DNA of 64,000 bases from contig JACKFA010000014.1 of assembly GCA_020632715.1 (NCBI GenBank), positions 1 through 64,000 on the forward strand, read 5' to 3'. The DNA comes from Deltaproteobacteria bacterium. Lineage in GTDB: Bacteria; Myxococcota_A; UBA9042; PHBI01. The notes beneath the pieces are model-generated. The model searched no databases. It was not told the origin of the DNA and saw only the letters and a program-made list of their open reading frames with translations. Position numbers and translations under genes: made by a program. This document shows, piece after piece, positions 16,356-24,670 of the stretch; positions within the stretch are counted from its first letter, which is position 1; each line of letters begins with the position of its first letter.

Positions 16356-17462
16356 TCAGCGCGCGGGCGCGTCGCGGAGCGCCTTCAGGGCGGTGGGCCG
16401 CCTCCCGTCGTAGCGGAGGCGGGCCCACACCGCGTCGAGCCCGCCGCGCGCGAGGTCGTCGGCGAGGCCGGCCGCGACCTCGTCGTGGGGGAGCCCGGTC
16501 CAGCCGGGCCGCCACTCGAAGTGGAAGATCTCGTCGGCGTCGCGGCGGCCGAGCCAGTAGAGGCCGAGGCGCTCGCAGGTCTCGGCGAAGGCGACCCAGG
16601 CGTCGTGCTCGGCGCCGCCCGCGAGGTAGGCGCGCGTGGCCTCCTTCAGGCCGCGCCGCCCCGCGATCTGCACGTCGACCGCGAGGCCGAAGGTGTGCCA
16701 CGACGGCTTCCCGGCGGGGCGCGTGCCGCTGATGACGAAGAAGCGGTGGCCGTCGGCGGCCGACTCGGCGATGGCGCGCAGGATCACGGCGCGCATGAAC
16801 GGGTGGATGGTCGCGAGGTAGTCGCGGCGGTCGTACTTGCCGGCGCTCGCGAGGGCGTCGCCGTCGAGCGGCGCCCAGACGTAGCAGCGGCCGACGTCGC
16901 GGTCCTCGTAGGGGATGAAGAGCTCGGGGTGCGCGTCGAGCGTCGGGTCGGGCGCGTAGGGGCAGACGCGGTAGACCTGCGCGAGCTCGCTCGGGACGAC
17001 GAGATCGCGCGCCTTGCCCAAACGCGGCGCGGCGGGGGCGAGCTCGAGGGCGGGCGCCTCGGCGGCGAGGTCGACGGTGGCGCGCTCCTCGCCATGGCAG
17101 ACGACCGCCGCGCGGAGCTTCAGCGAGCGGCGCTTCTCGGGGCGGCAGTCGGTGGCGCGGCGGAGGGTCACGACGTGGCCGCGCGGGCGCTTCGCGGCGG
17201 GGGCGACGCGGGCGGCGGCGACGACGGGCTCGGCGACGGGCTCTGGGGCGTCGACGGCGCGCGGCGCGACGATCTCGGGCATCGCGCCCTGGCGCGGGCG
17301 CAGGATCGGCTCGATCCGCACGGTCGAGGTGCCGCCGACGGGGGCGCTGACGGCGCCGCCGCCGGGATCTCCGGGCGCGCCATGGGCGCTCGCCGGGACC
17401 GCGCCGGCCATCGCGAAGAGCGCGAGGCGGGCGAGGAGCAGGCGGGGTCGCGGGCGCGGCAT
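16356..17462 (-). CDS. secreted M15-family (VanY-like) peptidoglycan peptidase
   Basis: The 368-residue preprotein has a signal peptide (LLLARLALFAMAGAVPASAHG), then a basic/Pro-Ala spacer to about residue 100. The M15-type domain follows: ISGTRPAGKPSWHTFGLAVDV contains the first zinc His and the Asp, and DADEIFHFEW carries the second His pair with catalytic acid. These motifs fit D,D- or L,D-carboxypeptidases and endopeptidases of the VanY/DUF882/M15 group that trim cell-wall peptides. ATG at 17462 is the only start giving a signal peptide. It lies tail-to-tail with DUF2330 copy 1, 9 bases between stops, inside the DUF2330 duplication. Confidence 0.82.
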   Translation of the reverse strand: MPRPRPRLLLARLALFAMAGAVPASAHGAPGDPGGGAVSAPVGGTSTVRIEPILRPRQGAMPEIVAPRAVDAPEPVAEPVVAAARVAPAAKRPRGHVVTLRRATDCRPEKRRSLKLRAAVVCHGEERATVDLAAEAPALELAPAAPRLGKARDLVVPSELAQVYRVCPYAPDPTLDAHPELFIPYEDRDVGRCYVWAPLDGDALASAGKYDRRDYLATIHPFMRAVILRAIAESAADGHRFFVISGTRPAGKPSWHTFGLAVDVQIAGRRGLKEATRAYLAGGAEHDAWVAFAETCERLGLYWLGRRDADEIFHFEWRPGWTGLPHDEVAAGLADDLARGGLDAVWARLRYDGRRPTALKALRDAPAR

Positions 17463-17491
17463 CCCCGGGAAGGTACACGAGGGGGGCGGGA

Positions 17492-18709
17492 TCACCGAAA
17501 TTCGCGGCCCCGACGGCGGCGGAGCGCGACGAGCCCGAGCAGGGCGAGCAGGACGACCGGTGAGGCGCCGGGGCCGGCGGCGCCGCAGCCGCCGTCGTCG
17601 CCGCGGCGGGTGGTGCCGGTGTCCGTGTCCGCAGCGGGGGCCGTGTCCGCGGCCGGGGCCGTGTCCGGCGCCGGGACCGTGTCCGCGGCCGGGGCCGTGT
17701 CCGCGGCCGGGGCCGAGTCCGCGGGCGTCGCCGTGTCCGTGTCCGGCTGCGCGGTGTCCTCGGCGGCGTCGGCGTCGTCGCCCCCGTCCCCGTCGGCGAC
17801 GTCGGCGTCGCCGTCGTCGTCGCCCGATCCCGTGTCGCAGGCCGTGGTGCAGGCGCCGTCCACGGCCGGCACGCCGCCGCCGGGATCGCAGAGCTCGCCC
17901 GTGTCGATGACGCCGTCGCCGCACGCGGCCGACTCGCACGAGGTCCGGCAGGCGTCGGGCGCCGTGTCGGAGCGCGCCTCCCCGTCGTCGCAGCCCTCGT
18001 TCGGCCCGACGACGCCGTCGCCACAGACCTCGGCGCACCCCGTCGTGCCGGCGACCGGGGTGTAGCCTGCCTCGCAGTCGCACCGGAACGCGCCCAGGAG
18101 GTTCACGCAGACCGTGTGCTCGCCGCAGTCGGCGAGGCCGCGCACGCACTCGTCGACGTCCACACAACCGCCCGCGGTGTGCCCCTGGAGCGTCGGGTGG
18201 TTCTCCCAGGCCGGGCCCGGGCACGTGCAGGTGAAGTCGTTGAGCGACGCCGGCGACGGGTTCGGGTCGTTGCAGACGGCCGCCGGCGACCTGTCGCAGT
18301 CGTCGGTGCCGTTCGTGCACTCGGACGCGACGACGCACGAGCGCGGTGAGCCGCCCTGCGCGTAGCCGGGCGCGCACGAGCAGATGTAGCCGGGCGCCTG
18401 CCAGCTCGACGAGAGGGGGATCTCGAGGCACCCCTGGCCGTCCTGGCCGTTGTTGTCGTCGTGGTCGCCGCTCGCCGCGCAGGGGTGGCTCGCGCACTCG
18501 TCGACGTTCGCGCAGCCGCTCCCGGACGCCCGCCCGTCGCCGCTCGTGCCGCCCGGGCAGGCGCAGGTGAACCCGGGCGGAGAGGCGGCCTCGCCGCAGA
18601 TCGCGCCGGCGACGCAGTCGTCGCTGACGCCGCAGCTCTCGGCGTGGGCGCGCCCGGAGGCGAGCAGGAGCAGCGCGGCACTGGACAACACGACGACGAC
18701 CCTGACCAT
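17492..18709 (-). CDS. secreted EGF-like / Cys-rich repeat protein, MYXO-CTERM-like tail
   Basis: The 405-residue preprotein has a signal peptide (VVVVLSSAALLLLASGRAHA). Several EGF-like modules follow (for example NVDECASHPCA and DVDECVRGLADCGEH, the latter calcium-binding type). DUF4215-like units then follow (CGDGVVGPNEGCDDG and CGDGVIDTGELCD), and then an Asp/Thr/Ala/Pro low-complexity stalk with repeated PAADTA. The tail is GCGAAGPGASP, a hydrophobic helix and RRRRGR. It is likely surface-exposed and involved in adhesion or recognition, an inference from EGF domains. ATG at 18709 has GGTGG upstream. The gene is divergent from DUF2330 copy 2, and the palindrome at 18784 lies between the two promoters. 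Confidence 0.85.
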   Translation of the reverse strand: MVRVVVVLSSAALLLLASGRAHAESCGVSDDCVAGAICGEAASPPGFTCACPGGTSGDGRASGSGCANVDECASHPCAASGDHDDNNGQDGQGCLEIPLSSSWQAPGYICSCAPGYAQGGSPRSCVVASECTNGTDDCDRSPAAVCNDPNPSPASLNDFTCTCPGPAWENHPTLQGHTAGGCVDVDECVRGLADCGEHTVCVNLLGAFRCDCEAGYTPVAGTTGCAEVCGDGVVGPNEGCDDGEARSDTAPDACRTSCESAACGDGVIDTGELCDPGGGVPAVDGACTTACDTGSGDDDGDADVADGDGGDDADAAEDTAQPDTDTATPADSAPAADTAPAADTVPAPDTAPAADTAPAADTDTGTTRRGDDGGCGAAGPGASPVVLLALLGLVALRRRRGREFR

Positions 18710-18783
18710 CGGCCACCTCGAGGCGATTGAGCCCGGTGAGTATCGGCGCGCGATCGCAGGCTCTCCACAATTTCGACGGCCTA

Positions 18784-18800
18784 TGTGCAAATATTGCACA
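18784..18800. promoter_or_regulatory. palindromic upstream activator site, DUF2330 copy 2
   Basis: TGTGCAA-N3-TTGCACA is a perfect 7+7 dyad in the intergenic space between the divergent EGF-like gene (start 18709) and DUF2330 copy 2. It has the same core as the site at 14433. It ends 64 bp before the -24 element, against 64-66 bp for copy 1. It could also influence the divergent EGF-like gene. Confidence 0.65.
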
Positions 18801-18864
18801 CGCTCGCGCCGGGCCCGCCGCCGACGACGCCGCGCAGGACGCGATCGTCGGCCGCCTAGGCGGC

Positions 18865-18880
18865 TGGCAGGGTCCTTGCT
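18865..18880 (+). promoter_or_regulatory. sigma-54 (-24/-12) promoter, DUF2330 copy 2
   Basis: TGGCAGGGTCCTTGCT has the invariant GG and GC at -24/-12 spacing. Transcription is expected near 18892, about 42 bases before the TTG start. The flanking sequence diverges from copy 1 while this element and the upstream dyad are preserved, which argues for function. Confidence 0.72.
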
Positions 18881-18933
18881 CTCGCACCTCGTGGGAGCAC
18901 CACGCCCGAGAAAAACGCACTGGAGGAAGGCCC

Positions 18934-20691
18934 TTGAAACGCATGATCACGCGCGCGGCGACCGCGCTCGGCCTGGGCGCGCTCGCCCTCGGCACCGTCG
19001 CCACGACCTCGACGCCAGCGGCCGCGTGCGGCGGCTTCTTCTGTAGCCAGGTCCCCATCGATCAGATGGGCGAGGACATCATCTTCGGGTACGGCGCGAA
19101 CGGCACCGTGACCGCGCAGATCCTCATCAACTACACAGGCGAGGCCGAGGACTTCGCGTGGATCCTGCCGGTCCCGTCGAAGCCGGAGATCTCCATCGGC
19201 TCGAACGCCGCCTTCCAGGTCGTCCGCGGCTACACCCAGCCGTCGTGGTACCTGCAGTGGGACTACCAGAGCGGCAACACCTGCGGCGGCTTCTGGCGCT
19301 GGGACCTCGCCGCCGAGGCCGACGGCCCGCCGTCCGACCCGAGCGGCGGCGGCGTCAACGTCGTCGAGTCGAAGGACGTCGGCCCCTTCGCGACGGTCAT
19401 CCTCGAGTCGTCGAGCACGGCGGAGCTCGTCGAGTGGCTGAACGACAACGGCTACGACCAGCCGGCCGAGTCGACGCCGCTCATCGATCACTATGTCCAG
19501 CAGGGCATGATGTTCGTGGCGCTGAAGCTGAAGCAGAACGAGTCGAGCGGCAGCATCCAGCCGATCGTGCTCGAGATGCAGGAGGACGACCCCTGCGTCC
19601 CGCTCGTGCTGACGCAGATCGCCGCGACCCCGGACATGCCCGTCCGCACCTACATCCTCGGTGACCACCGCGTCGTCCCGACGAACTGGATGCACGTGGT
19701 CCTGAACGAGAAGAAGATCGACTGGCTCAACTACGGCCAGAACTACCAGGACCTCGTGACCCAGGCGGTCAACGAGGCCGCGGGCCACGGCTTCGTCACC
19801 GAGTACGCCGGCTCGAGCGCCCTCCTCGACGGCGCCCTCTACCGCGACGGCCAGTTCGACCTCGCGCGGCTCGCGCAGATCACCTCGCCGGCGGCCTTCG
19901 TCGACGAGCTCCTCCGCCAGGGCTTCCCGCGCGACACGACCATGCAGGGGCTCCTCCGGAAGTACATCCCGATGCCCGCCGAGGTCGCGGCGCAGGGCGT
20001 CGACGAGCGCAGCTTCTACAACAACCTCGAGGGCTACGATCTCAGCGGCATCGAGTTCGACCCGCAGGGCTTCGTCGCCGACCTCGAGGAGCGCGTCATC
20101 ACCCCGCTCCGCGAGGCGCAGGACCTCTTCGACGCCTCGCCCTACCTGACCCGCCTCTTCACGACGGTCTCGCCCGAGGAGATGGACCGCGACCCGGTCT
20201 TCGTCCAGAACGCCGACCTCGGCGACGTCTCGAACCAGCACACGGCGATGGCGCAGTCGGTGTGCGACGAGGACGACCCGCAGAAGATGAAGCAGATCAT
20301 CATCACGCTCGAGAGCGGCGAGACGCTCACGGTCGACGGCCCCTTCGACGACTACTGCCCCTACTGCGGCGGCGAGACCATCGACCTCGCCCCGACCGAG
20401 CCCGCCGCCGCGCGCATCGAGCTCATCGGGCGCACCGGGCAGCCGGTGCTCGTCGACCCGGGGATGGTCGCCGAGGTCGACAAGGCCCTCGGCACGAAGA
20501 ACCCCGAGACCGTGCTCAACGAGGTCGTGACGGGGGTCATCACGCCGCCGCCGACGACCACGCCGACGACCCGCAAGGGCGGCTCCTACGGCTGCTCGGG
20601 CGGCGGCGAGGCGGCCCCGCTCGCGGTGGCGCTCGGCTTCCTCGGGCTCGCCGTCCTGCGGCGCCGGCGCGAGGCGGAGACGCGCGCGTAG
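18934..20691 (+). CDS. DUF2330 secreted protein, copy 2, MYXO-CTERM-like tail
   Basis: The 585-residue preprotein is a near-identical paralogue of the product of 14580-16346: same signal peptide, ACGGFFCSQVPIDQMGEDIIF start, FCPYCGG-type CxxC (CPYCGG) near residue 480, Thr/Pro spacer and Gly/Cys-helix-Arg tail. I chose the TTG at 18934 because GGAGGA lies 6-7 bases before it and it aligns with the GTG of copy 1; ATG at 18943 is the alternative. The variable block (residues about 105-145) differs strongly from copy 1, with CGGFWRWDLAAEADG in place of CGGWFYYPEAAAGGV. A strong hairpin at 20716-20744 follows. The family's role is unknown. Confidence 0.9.
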   Translation: MKRMITRAATALGLGALALGTVATTSTPAAACGGFFCSQVPIDQMGEDIIFGYGANGTVTAQILINYTGEAEDFAWILPVPSKPEISIGSNAAFQVVRGYTQPSWYLQWDYQSGNTCGGFWRWDLAAEADGPPSDPSGGGVNVVESKDVGPFATVILESSSTAELVEWLNDNGYDQPAESTPLIDHYVQQGMMFVALKLKQNESSGSIQPIVLEMQEDDPCVPLVLTQIAATPDMPVRTYILGDHRVVPTNWMHVVLNEKKIDWLNYGQNYQDLVTQAVNEAAGHGFVTEYAGSSALLDGALYRDGQFDLARLAQITSPAAFVDELLRQGFPRDTTMQGLLRKYIPMPAEVAAQGVDERSFYNNLEGYDLSGIEFDPQGFVADLEERVITPLREAQDLFDASPYLTRLFTTVSPEEMDRDPVFVQNADLGDVSNQHTAMAQSVCDEDDPQKMKQIIITLESGETLTVDGPFDDYCPYCGGETIDLAPTEPAAARIELIGRTGQPVLVDPGMVAEVDKALGTKNPETVLNEVVTGVITPPPTTTPTTRKGGSYGCSGGGEAAPLAVALGFLGLAVLRRRREAETRA

Positions 20692-20715
20692 CGGTTCCCG
20701 CGGCGCGAATGACAC

Positions 20716-20744
20716 CCGAAGGCGGCCTCCACGGCCGCCTTCGG
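20716..20744. terminator. 12-bp perfect stem between convergent genes
   Basis: CCGAAGGCGGCC pairs with GGCCGCCTTCGG across a 5-base loop. It lies between the stops of DUF2330 copy 2 (20691) and tetR (20757). There is no U-run, but the stem is long, GC-rich and centrally placed, so a bidirectional terminator is likely. Confidence 0.7.
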
Positions 20745-20756
20745 CGTATCGGGGGT

Positions 20757-21455
20757 CTACGCTGGCGCGGCGAGCTCGTCGACGGCGGCGAGGGCGCTCT
20801 GGACGTCGCCGGGATCGGCGCCCCAGCCGAGGAGGAGCGCGCCGAAGGCCGCCGGCACGAGCGCGGAGACGCGGCGGCGCTCGTCGACGATGCGATCGCG
20901 CTTCCGGAAGTGGTCGAGCCCGTGGATGGCCGCCCAGCCGACGAACGTGCGCACGGCGGCGTCGCCGGGGGTCAGGGCGCCGGCGGCGACGGCGTCGTCG
21001 AAGCGCGCCTCGACGCTCTCGAAGATGGGCTCGAGCACGGCCTCGACCTCGCGCGCGGCGCCCTCGGAGAGGGTGTACGACGGCGACGAGAGGAAGGCGT
21101 CGACGAGGCGGTGCCGGCGCGAGGCCGAGCGCGCGTCGTCGAGGTAGGCGACGAAGGACATCACGACGCGGGCGAGCGCCTGCACCTTCGGCGGCTGCTT
21201 CGCGAGCGCCACGGCGTGGGCCTCGGTGCGCTCGGCGAGGTGGTTGCCGAGATCGGTGATCGCCTCCTGCTGGAGCGCGGCGACGAGCGCGTCCTTGCCG
21301 TCGAAGTAGCGGTACATGGCGCCGACCGCGACGCCGACCTTGCGCGCGAGGTTCGCGATCGTGAGGGCTTCGAACCCGTCCTGCACCACGATGCTCATCG
21401 CTGCCTCGAGCAGCTCGGCGCGTCGTGCTTCGCGGCGCCTAACGCGGGCTTCCAT
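20757..21455 (-). CDS. TetR/AcrR family transcriptional regulator
   Basis: The 232-residue protein has a TetR-type helix-turn-helix at the N-terminus: ELLEAAMSIVVQDGFEALTIANLARKVGVAVGAMYRYFDGKDAL, with the YRYFxGKxxL signature at about residues 48-57. The remaining all-helical part is the ligand/dimerisation domain. ATG at 21455 has GGAGG 5 bases upstream. It is divergent from the amidohydrolase at 21573. A perfect palindrome GTGAACG-T-CGTTCAC (21485-21499) lies between them and recurs elsewhere in the window, so autoregulation and control of several loci are likely. The inducer is unknown; acyl or CoA-type ligands are common for this family. Confidence 0.9.
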   Translation of the reverse strand: MEARVRRREARRAELLEAAMSIVVQDGFEALTIANLARKVGVAVGAMYRYFDGKDALVAALQQEAITDLGNHLAERTEAHAVALAKQPPKVQALARVVMSFVAYLDDARSASRRHRLVDAFLSSPSYTLSEGAAREVEAVLEPIFESVEARFDDAVAAGALTPGDAAVRTFVGWAAIHGLDHFRKRDRIVDERRRVSALVPAAFGALLLGWGADPGDVQSALAAVDELAAPA

Positions 21456-21484
21456 CGGACCTCCAGTGGGATTTCGCCCGAAAC

Positions 21485-21499
21485 GTGAACGTCGTTCAC
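21485..21499. promoter_or_regulatory. TetR operator candidate, copy 2 (GTGAACG-T-CGTTCAC)
   Basis: This perfect palindrome lies between tetR (start 21455) and the divergent amidohydrolase (start 21573). It sits 30 bases upstream of the tetR start and just before the -35-like box of the amidohydrolase promoter, so one bound dimer could control both genes. Confidence 0.7.
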
Positions 21500-21508
21500 T
21501 TTTTCGAG

Positions 21509-21538
21509 TTGCGTCTGCTTCGCGCTCGAAGCTATGAC
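21509..21538 (+). promoter_or_regulatory. sigma-70-like promoter candidate for the amidohydrolase
   Basis: TTGCGT, 18 bases, then TATGAC forms a weak -35/-10 pair about 35 bases upstream of the ATG at 21573. Its main support is that it lies directly beside the operator palindrome. The hexamers match the consensus poorly. Confidence 0.35.
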
Positions 21539-21572
21539 ACAATGGGCTGTAAGGGGAGTGAGGTAGGAACCA

Positions 21573-23311
<1,739 letters not shown>

Positions 23312-23327
<16 letters not shown>

Positions 23328-23389
23328 CCGGGGCCCTCGCGCGGTCGGGCCGCGCCGGAGGACTGACCAGGGCCCTCGCGCGGTCGGCC
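23312..23389 (+). repeat. 39-bp tandem duplication across the amidohydrolase stop codon
   Basis: Positions 23312-23350 and 23351-23389 are adjacent copies of one 39-bp unit with three mismatches. Both start CCGCGCCG and contain GGACTGACC, the stop codon context, so the second copy repeats the gene end behind the true stop. A short third start (CGCGCCG) follows. The unit length is a multiple of three, so the repeat arose as a copy of the last codons plus 3' flank. Confidence 0.7.
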
Positions 23390-23479
23390 GCGCCGCAGGG
23401 CCGTTCTCCGCCGCGCGCGGTCGGACGGCGCCGCGCGCCACCTCCCGACCTGAGCTCGGCAGGCGCGGGCGCGCGAACC

Positions 23480-23494
23480 GTGAACGGCGTTCAC
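23480..23494. promoter_or_regulatory. TetR operator candidate, copy 3 (GTGAACG-G-CGTTCAC)
   Basis: The perfect 15-bp palindrome extends to 17 bp with flanking C/G. It lies 150 bp after the amidohydrolase stop and 330 bp before the CDP-alcohol transferase start. It could act on either neighbour or on an unseen transcript. Confidence 0.55.
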
Positions 23495-23697
23495 GCCGAG
23501 GTCGCGATCGGGTCTCCCGGGTCGTCGCTGCCCCGGCTCGCCCCGTCGCGTGTCCTGCTGCGTGAGGCGAGAGCCGGCGTGGCCGGTCCGCGCCCCGTCG
23601 GGGCCTCCCCGCGCCGGGATTTCTTGAGAATCTCGGGCGAGTCGGAGAATATGCGCCGTCCCCGTTGCGCATTGCCCTGCGCAGCGGGCAGCGCGCG

Positions 23698-23719
23698 GGT
23701 GCGAATCGGGGTTCGCACC
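23698..23719. promoter_or_regulatory. palindromic upstream site before the third sigma-54-type promoter
   Basis: GGTGCGAA-N6-TTCGCACC is a perfect 8+8 dyad ending 38 bp before the -24 element at 23758. Its geometry fits an enhancer-binding-protein site, though the sequence differs from the DUF2330 sites, so a different activator is expected. Confidence 0.5.
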
Positions 23720-23757
23720 TGGCGACTGCAGGCACAAGATATCGATGAGTTACGCCG

Positions 23758-23773
23758 CGGCACGGGCCTTGCT
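23758..23773 (+). promoter_or_regulatory. sigma-54 (-24/-12) promoter candidate, CDP-alcohol transferase
   Basis: CGGCACGGGCCTTGCT matches the -24/-12 consensus at all key positions except the first T. Transcription would begin near 23785, about 25 bases before the GTG start with AGGTGG. The upstream dyad at 23698 supports the call. Confidence 0.6.
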
Positions 23774-23809
23774 TCACCGAGCAACCGTTCCGGACACAGG
23801 TGGATTACC

Positions 23810-24640
23810 GTGAAAGTCGACGACGCGACCCAGATGCAGCTCGATGAGCGATTCGACATCCTGGTGAGCCGCCCCCTCGCAGGCCGCATGGCCCGCACGT
23901 TCCACGGCTGGGGGTTCTCGGCCGACCAGGTCTCGATGGTGGCCATGCTCTCGGGCGTCCTCGCGGGCGTCTGCATGACCGGCCCCTCGGCCTGGCCCGT
24001 GCTCGGCGCGCTCCTGCTCGTCACGATGGTCGTCGTCGACTGCGCCGACGGCGCCGTCGCGCGCCTGAACCCGCCGAGCGACCGCCCCTGGCGCGGCCGC
24101 ATGATCGACGGCTTCGCGGACCTCGGCACCCTCCTCTCCGTCCACATCGCCATGGTCATCGTGCTCGCGCAGCGCGGCATCACCATCGGCGGCTACACCC
24201 TCGGCGGGTTCGAGATCTTCCTCATCGGCGTCGCCGGCTTCCTCTCCTTCACCTGGAAGTCGAGCGTGCTCGACGACATGAAGCAGCGCCTGAAGCCGTC
24301 GAGCTGCGACCACCGCATCGAGGAGTACCGGAGCCAGAAGAAGAACCTCTTCGAGAAGTTCCTGTTCTTCTTCTTCGTTTGGTACGTGAAGAACAGCGAG
24401 AAGCTCACGGGCCCGGGGCGCCCGGGTGGCTACGAGACGTTCCGCCAGGTCGCCGTCACGGGGCCGACCCACCACCTCGTCGCCATCGCCCTCTGCGCGC
24501 TCGTCGCGCCGATCGCCCCGAGCGTGTACCTCACGTACTTCCTGCTCACGATCGGCCCGGGGAACCTCTACCTGTGGTTCATCCTCGCCCGCGCCCGGCG
24601 CCACGCCGCCGACGAGGCCGTCGAGCACGTCCGCCGCTGA
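23810..24640 (+). CDS. CDP-alcohol phosphatidyltransferase family membrane protein
   Basis: The 276-residue membrane protein has the CDP-OH-P signature: DCADGAVAR at residues 77-85, then GRMIDGFAD with G96, D100 and D104. These give the four Asp residues that bind two metals and CDP-alcohol. The gap between the Arg and the Gly is ten residues rather than the usual eight, a small insertion. About six hydrophobic helices follow. Such enzymes join a CDP-linked donor (for example CDP-diacylglycerol) to an alcohol such as glycerol-phosphate, inositol or serine, at the inner membrane; the acceptor is not clear. GTG at 23810 has AGGTGG upstream. It is transcribed from a probable sigma-54 promoter. 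Confidence 0.85.
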   Translation: MKVDDATQMQLDERFDILVSRPLAGRMARTFHGWGFSADQVSMVAMLSGVLAGVCMTGPSAWPVLGALLLVTMVVVDCADGAVARLNPPSDRPWRGRMIDGFADLGTLLSVHIAMVIVLAQRGITIGGYTLGGFEIFLIGVAGFLSFTWKSSVLDDMKQRLKPSSCDHRIEEYRSQKKNLFEKFLFFFFVWYVKNSEKLTGPGRPGGYETFRQVAVTGPTHHLVAIALCALVAPIAPSVYLTYFLLTIGPGNLYLWFILARARRHAADEAVEHVRR

Positions 24641-24670
24641 TCCCCGCTCGGGCCGCCGCTCGCCGCCGGG

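Larger units (their letters stand above)
23328..23809. other. 482-bp regulatory gap between amidohydrolase and CDP-alcohol transferase
   Basis: No gene is supported here; in-frame upstream extension of the next gene exists but overlaps promoter signals. In order it holds the end of the 39-bp duplication, an operator-like palindrome (23480-23494), a GC-rich segment, an 8+8 dyad (23698-23719) and a -24/-12 element (23758-23773). Confidence 0.6.
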
